Assembly: GCA_007922225.1 (NCBI GenBank)
Contig: ML679961.1
Location: 77,862,798-77,926,797, forward strand
Origin: Emydura subglobosa
Taxonomy: Eukaryota; Chordata; Testudines; Chelidae
Direction: 5' to 3'
DNA length: 64,000 nucleotides
Part shown: piece after piece, positions 58,335-64,000 of the stretch
How positions within the stretch are numbered: position 1 is the first letter of the stretch
Layout: the number at the start of each line of letters is the position of its first letter
Translations under genes and position numbers: made by a program
Notes under the pieces: generated by a model
Seen by the model: the letters and a program-made list of their open reading frames with translations, nothing else
Told to the model about the DNA's origin: nothing
Database searches by the model: none

Positions 58335-59625
58335 CTATCAGTAATGACAAAGTGTCAACTGCTACACAAACCAGCACCAGTTCTCTCATCAGATGCTCAG
58401 ACAGTAAAACAAGGGAGCATATACCTACATGATCTTTTGCTGCAACATTCTAAATCAGGACTTCTACCTCCAAGAGCAAAGATTTAAAAAAATTTTTTTT
58501 TAAAAGCCCACTACATTTTGGGCCTAAAACATGACAAAGGGAATTAATTATTTCAATACACCAAACTATTTAGGGTTAAACTTCATTAAGAGACAGTTGT
58601 CACATTAGATTCCTATTAGCACTAATTTTATTACTGATTAATCTCTTTTGTATATTGATGAGTCATAAGTCATAAGGGTAATTTGCTGTGTGCTTGTTGT
58701 TCTGAATACAAAATAACCTTTCAGTCTCTATAACAGAAGGGTTTCTATCCAGATAAAGCATCCATCTTAAAATATATAAAAAAATAACTAAAAGCAAATC
58801 CTAAATAGAAAGGCAGTATTCTGAGGTAGGTGTTTAAAATCAAGCAAATAAATAAATAAAAGAGTTCCCTCAGTTAAAGATTTCCTGATGTTTGGAATCA
58901 TGGGTAAGACAACACTCTGATAAAATAGAAGAGTTTGAAGCTTTCATACTTCTATAAGTTAACAGATAGGCTGATCCTGTACGTAGACCTTCAGCCTTTA
59001 AATTTGTGAAATAAAGCAGTATTTCTGTAAGTTTACATCACAATTTGTCTTTGATAAAAGATTAAAGTTAGAATTTCATGAGAACCCATAATTCCATCAG
59101 TGGTGTATTAGACAGAGCTACTTTTAGTTTGTGGAGTGGGTAAGTGACTATTCAAACAGTTCAGTGTGCTATTTACTGTGGCAGGATGATGAAACATAAC
59201 AACATCCCCTTAAATTATAAATGGACAAATAAGGCAAACACAGAGGCAACTATTTTTAATCAGTTGAGAGGACATTCACAAGGTTTAAGATGAGGCACCA
59301 TCTGCTGGTTAGAGGAGAAGATTGGCCATCTAGAGTTCAGGGTTACTCTGCTCCTCTCTGTGTGTATGACTTTCACCATCACTTAAATTCTGCATTTTAG
59401 TTTTCCCCATCTGTATAATGGGGATAATAATCATCTTTGTAAAATGCTTTGAGATCCTGAGATGAAAGGCGCTATATGCACAATAAAGAATTGTAGAGAA
59501 GAATTCCCTAATCAGAACACAAGAATAGAGATCAGAGCACTACAGATCTAGCCTTGCTAATAATGGTGGAATTTTATAATCAATAAGCCAGACTATTGAA
59601 TTCATGATCATTTCAAACAACTTAC
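58335..59625 (-). other. CTTN: CTTN intron
   Basis: Strong GTAAGT donor. Contains one MIR copy at 59330-59490. Confidence 0.8.
59330..59490 (+). repeat. MIR-type SINE fragment
   Basis: CTGCTCCTCTCTGTGTGTAT, TTTTCCCCATCTGTATAATG, GGGATAATAATCATC and GCTTTGAGATCCTGAGATGA, then AGGCGCTATATGCACAATAA, match the CORE-SINE core and 3' end well. Confidence 0.65.
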
Positions 59626-59681
59626 CTTATCCATTCGATCCTTCTGTACACCATACTTTCCACCAAATCCTTTTGAATAAT
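59626..59681 (-). CDS. CTTN: CTTN exon: incomplete seventh actin-binding repeat
   Basis: A 56-nt exon encoding [19 protein letters not shown], the half repeat that ends the cortactin tandem array. It starts after TTTTTAG in phase 1 (sharing the Asp codon with the preceding exon) and ends in phase 0 before GTAAGTTG. Confidence 0.95.
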
Positions 59682-61044
59682 CTAAAAACAGGATAAAAAG
59701 GTCACAATTGGCAGGTTTAGGCTCTTCCCTTTTTTAGATCTGTTAAATGCAAATGGCCATTTCAAAAGCAGCTACATGCAGAGTTCCAGTGACAGCAGCC
59801 AAAGAAAATGCAACTTGTTTTTGATGCAAATCAGGATATATATCAACAGAAGCCTTTTCATATATCAACAGGCAAGAAAAATGCTGTGAGCTATGTGCAT
59901 GCTTTTCACATTCTTTCAGTGAAAGTTAAGCTAATGATTTGCTATGTTGACAGGACCCAAGCAAAGAATAAGGGATGGCCCCTTCTAATGCACCACTTCT
60001 AGAGCACAGCCTTTCACAGTACCGATTGTTACTTCCTGTAAGATAAGTCATATTACCCAAGCTATTTTCCCTTGTTCAGAGTAGAGTGCTATCAAGTTTG
60101 CAGTCACCCTTGTCAGGGCACAAGTGTCACTTAAATGCTCTTATTTGCATGGCATTCATGGAATTTACCAAGTAAAGACACATAGCTACTAAATTAATGT
60201 TTTCTGCAAATTTGGTATTGACCCCAGGTTGATGCAAAATTAAGATAGGTGTTCCATGTATCTGCAGTGGGAATGTGTCACAGTTACCATGTAAATGAAG
60301 AGTGCTTGAAGGTTTGTGCCTTGGAAAATGGACTTACAACTTCTTCCTTTGCTCTCATTCCCAAAATGACTGTCTGTCTGTGCCTGTGTATACTCCTAGT
60401 ACAGCTATCCTAGGCTTCAAATGTTTGGAACTAGATCATGATAAAACATTGGTTGCTATTAGAAATAGCTGCCAAGCTATCTTCCTGTTTTGTGCGTATT
60501 GTCAATCAGAATAAATGCATGAATTTATTAACCGCCTCTATACATTGCAATTAGACTATTCTGATTTAGTGTTTCCAAAAGACTCCACATTATCAGACTT
60601 CACTTTAAGATGTCAAAGAAAAATTAGAACTTATGGTTTGCACCTGAATTATCTCACAGTAAATAAATAAAGGCAGCTTTATAACAATGCTACACTTTAC
60701 TACTATTTCAACTAAGGCAAAGTTTTACATTTTTACTTTTAAGCTGGTGTGATCTAATGCTGATGCAGAGTCACTAACTAAATATTGGAAATCCGTTTCT
60801 ATTTTAGTAGCTGCAGCATTTGGAATTTCATGAACCCATATCCTCAGTCTAGGTGTGTTATGAGATCATGTCTAATAGCTTATTTTAAGGAAACAGCCAG
60901 ATGCTGCGAGATAACATGGGGGCAGAAATTTAAGAGAATGTCTTCTTCAGATACTTATGGCACACATCAGCCTTTTTACAGGACTATTTAAGTCTGTGTT
61001 AGAAGTGGCTGCACTGCTAAGAAAGTTACAACTGGAGACTGTGC
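59682..61044 (-). other. CTTN: CTTN intron with a GC donor (GC-AG intron)
   Basis: The exon upstream ends CAACAAG and the intron starts GCACAG instead of GT. The acceptor TTTTTAG is normal. The nearest GT that keeps phase lies 12 bases inside (CA|GTTGTA) and would add four residues not found in cortactin repeats. Confidence 0.8.
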
Positions 61045-61155
61045 CTTGTTGAGACTCATGCTTGGCTAGTTTCTCCTTGTATTCAAACCCCACAGCAGAT
61101 GAGTCCTGTCTCTCAGTTTGAACTCCAAATTTCCCTCCAAAACCACTCTTATAGT
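61045..61155 (-). CDS. CTTN: CTTN exon: actin-binding repeat 6
   Basis: A 111-nt exon encoding one 37-residue cortactin repeat ([20 protein letters not shown], then [17 protein letters not shown]). The ESQQ ending and its position before the half repeat identify it as repeat 6. Its length is a multiple of three, so skipping preserves the frame. In mammals a splice form lacking this repeat is known and binds F-actin less well. Here both splice sites are unusual: a GC donor, and an acceptor whose pyrimidine tract includes 13 consecutive C (61171-61183 on +). Confidence 0.95.
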
Positions 61156-62373
61156 CTGAAAAAGCCACATGGGGGGGGGGGGGTGGAGGTGGGAAGGAAG
61201 GAACAGATAAGTTTAGTTAGAAACAAACATTCAAAAAACAACCTTCAGCAGCAATTCTGGTGAATCAGCAGTACTTTTAGAAAAATCTAAACACTCATCA
61301 GGAATGTAAGAGAGAGACAATTCCATGTTTTTAGCTATATTTTGCAGCTCTTCCTATACTGAAGGCAACACTTCTCTGCACAACCATTTACACTGTATAC
61401 ATGCACTCACGTTAAAATATGTTCATGATCAGATGACGTCCTACTCACATATATGTTCTTTTGAGAACAGGCGAGTACAGACAACATTTAAGAGCAAATT
61501 AAGTTTATTTCACTGCTACAATTGCCATTTATACTTTATAGCTCTGCCTTGAAAGAAATACAGATCAGGAGAAAAAAAAGTCCTAAAGATACTCCTATTT
61601 GGCATGATCAAAAATAAGAAATATTCTTGCTACTGCTCTGCAGGAAAAAAAAAAATCTGTGTTCAGAACTATGTTCTGTAGCTATTCTGGCACAGCCATT
61701 CTGATATAAGGTGCTAAGATGAAGGCACAGATCATCCCTTCTCACAGGAAAACCCACGGGAAGCTGCAAAGGACTGAGATCCCCTTTCATGTTTTCAATC
61801 CCCTTAACAGTGGACCAATCCCTGCTGAAAAAGACCATGGCTGCAGACCTCCACATCTTCATGGAAGCCCTGAAAATCTGGGTGAAAAGGAGGAAGACAT
61901 TATCGCTAACACTCAGTTTCTACCTCCTGCAGATATGGGTGTGGAGGGGGAAGGGAGACAGGGTAAGGAAGAGGAAAACAGTTTGAGTAAAGTGAGCAGG
62001 ATTTGTCCTCATATATGATTTGGCAGTTTACATAAAATAGGAGTCATTTATGACAGGCTGGCTTCCAGAATTTCACTGAAAATAAAGACTCCAAGCTAAA
62101 TGCAGATTCATAAGGCTATTCCAATATAGTTTATGGTCTCCTGACACTGAGCCAGTATTTTCAGTGGCTGTCAATACCAGTCACAATTTGTTAAACCAGA
62201 TGTAAAGACATTCCACCAATATAACTGCAACACAGTAATACTTCAAACAATGAGAAGCATCTACAATGTTAGCTACTATCAAACAATTTTAACAGCGCTG
62301 CAGGGAGAAAAAAAATGCAATATGAATCAGATTCATGTTAAACGTGTAGTTAAGAAGTTGAATTCAAACATAC
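61156..62373 (-). other. CTTN: CTTN intron with C13 polypyrimidine tract
   Basis: GTATGT donor. Near the acceptor the minus strand reads CCACC, C13, ATGTGG, CTTTTTCAG. No mobile element was recognised. Confidence 0.8.
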
Positions 62374-62484
62374 CTTTTTGGGATTCATGCAATTGCACTT
62401 TCTCTTGATGATCCCAACCAAGTGCACATTTGTCCTGTCTGTCTGTCTGTACACCAAACTTGCCTCCAAATCCTTTCACATAGT
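62374..62484 (-). CDS. CTTN: CTTN exon: actin-binding repeat 5
   Basis: A 111-nt exon encoding [20 protein letters not shown], then [17 protein letters not shown]. The unusual [10 protein letters not shown] core identifies repeat 5 of cortactin. Phase 1 on both sides, so it is skippable in frame, as seen in a mammalian isoform lacking repeats 5 and 6. Normal GTATGT donor. Confidence 0.96.
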
Positions 62485-63190
62485 CTATGTACATAAAATT
62501 CCACAAGCCATTAGTGTGACTATTACAGAGAACATTTAGAACAAAACAGTGATATTATAGATGGGACAATTTATCCCCTAGCATTTCATTAGCAATACAG
62601 AATTATTTTCATGGGCCATTTCCCCCTGCCAAATCAATAGAAATGGGAAGCACAGCTATCGGAAAAACTAATATAAATCAGAGTGTGCAGAATAGCTCAC
62701 TCCTACTACACTCCGAATTACATTGCAGTAAATGTCTCAACATTCACAGAATAGCTATCAGGCATATAAGAGAAGAGCAATTCTGATGTGTGCAGCTCAC
62801 CTCTTCTTTGCCACCAGAAAACAATATTCTGATATGGTTCTTTATCCAGATATTATTATTATTACTGTTTGTTATTTGTATTATAGTTACAAAGGCCCCA
62901 GTCATTCAATCTGATCTGTATCTGAAGACCATCATGCCTGTGAAAAGTCCTACTGACTTCTGTGAAATTCACATGGTTATCAAAGTCCTCTCATATGGAT
63001 CAGATTGCAAGACTGGGGATGGAGTTTCCAAATGTATACCTTCTAATCTAAAAAAAAGGATCACTGGCAAGAATGCATATTTTAACAGTATATTTCCCAG
63101 CTTTGAGATTCTCACCCTCATTAACAATAGATGACCAGGGTATTAGATTCAACCCACGCAGACTTTTATTTAATAAAGTTTAATATAAAC
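62485..63190 (-). other. CTTN: CTTN intron
   Basis: GTTTAT donor, weak in the last positions; acceptor GTACATAG with few pyrimidines. No repeat was recognised. Confidence 0.75.
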
Positions 63191-63301
63191 CTTTCTGTGA
63201 TTCGTGTTTTTCTGTTTTGCCTTGATATTCAAAGCCAACTGCACTTTTGTCCACTTTGTCCTTGTCAACTCCATATTTCCCACCAAAGCCTCTGGAATAA
63301 T
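63191..63301 (-). CDS. CTTN: CTTN exon: actin-binding repeat 4
   Basis: Cortactin binds branched F-actin and stabilises Arp2/3 junctions through 37-residue tandem repeats. This 111-nt exon encodes [20 protein letters not shown], then [17 protein letters not shown]. The [21 protein letters not shown] core matches repeat 4, the repeat central to actin binding in mammals. It starts after CTCCAG and ends before GTTTAT. Repeats 1-3 and the N-terminal acidic Arp2/3-binding region lie beyond 64000. The exon is intact. Confidence 0.96.
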
Positions 63302-64000
63302 CTGGAGACAGGAATAAACAGTTTTATTTACAAATGAACAGTAATAAGATACTATTAAGGCTGGACTTCTTCAACCATAGGCACTTGTGTTAAATTATGT
63401 ATTAGAAGAAGAATGACATCCTGGCTAGTCTTGATCCAGGATATTAAGTCTTAAATTCTTCAGAATGTATCATGTAACATTTTTCCCTTAAGCAGGAGGA
63501 AACAAAACAGCAGTGTCCAATATAGCCAAACCACTGGATGATGTGAGCAACTCAAATTTTTGGCCAACTGTAGCAACACTATATTAACTTTAGAAATCCC
63601 TAAGTGTTACCTACATATTAGTAAAATTTACATTTTAACTTATGAAGTAATTTTGTTAGAAACACCTCACTGCTATACTTGATAGTTTAAGGTTTTAATA
63701 TTAGATTGGTCAAAACATTTCAAAGTTGGCAGAAGTTTTTTTTTGTTTGTTTTTTTTGCAAAGTTTGTTGACCAGCTCTGGTTACAATGTAATTGAAGTT
63801 CGACCTGCACTTGGAATCCTTGTGTGAGTTAAACTAAAGTGTATTGTTTAAAGTTCTCCTTCAAGAAGATAAAGTGTTCAGTAACCTTTACGACTTATCT
63901 AGTGTTATCTAGGATACAAAATATTAATATTAACGAAAATGAAATATTTTACAAGATGGTTCCTGGCAAATGCACCTGCACCACAACAAAAATAGAAACA
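63302..64000 (-). other. CTTN: CTTN intron (3' part, continues beyond window)
   Basis: Acceptor CTGTCTCCAG. No exon or repeat is recognised up to the window end, apart from a T-rich stretch near 63736-63758. Confidence 0.7.

Overview
This is vertebrate nuclear DNA, most likely from a non-avian reptile and probably a turtle. Genes are split by spliced introns, and there are MIR/CORE-SINE and CR1 fragments, hAT and Tigger-type DNA transposons, a DIRS retrotransposon and short transposons whose ends carry a TCTACA/TCTAGA-type motif. The turtle assignment comes from the repeat mix and is inference. No bacterial genes, operons, CRISPR arrays or phage were seen.

Two protein-coding genes converge tail to tail. 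The left gene, on the + strand, is SHANK2. Only its last intron (1-12887), its last coding exon with the C-terminal SAM domain (12888-13461) and its 3' UTR (to about 16.88 kb) lie in the window. The right gene, on the - strand, is CTTN (cortactin). Ten coding exons run from actin-binding repeat 4 (63191-63301) to the SH3-domain stop codon (49043), followed by a 3' UTR of about 1.6 kb ending near 47.44 kb. All exon phases join in one reading frame. SHANK2 is also known as cortactin-binding protein 1, so the two neighbours encode a known interacting pair of actin and postsynaptic scaffold proteins.

The 30.5 kb between the two poly(A) sites is filled with mobile elements and holds no host gene that I can recognise. 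From left to right: a tRNA-derived SINE (20.85 kb); a minus-strand LTR retrotransposon reduced to LTR, tRNA-Pro-type primer site, gag piece and partial LTR (25.39-26.80 kb); an old Gypsy-like element with broken reverse transcriptase between two diverged LTRs, each side disturbed by a small transposon (27.1-30.0 kb); an almost complete but dead DIRS element with inverted ends and the diagnostic internal complementary region (32.30-38.12 kb); a perfect 32-bp inverted repeat (41.04-41.11 kb) beside a minus-strand retroviral-type LTR (41.14-41.92 kb); and an LTR-like repeat (45.16-45.90 kb).

I found no previously undescribed biological system. The observations most worth checking are the perfect hairpin at 41.04 kb, the GC splice donor on the cortactin repeat-6 exon (an exon known to be alternatively spliced in mammals), the clear DIRS circle-junction layout, and a hammerhead-ribozyme-like Penelope remnant cut by the assembly gap at 6.4 kb. 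Repeat family names come from recognition by eye, without a database search.
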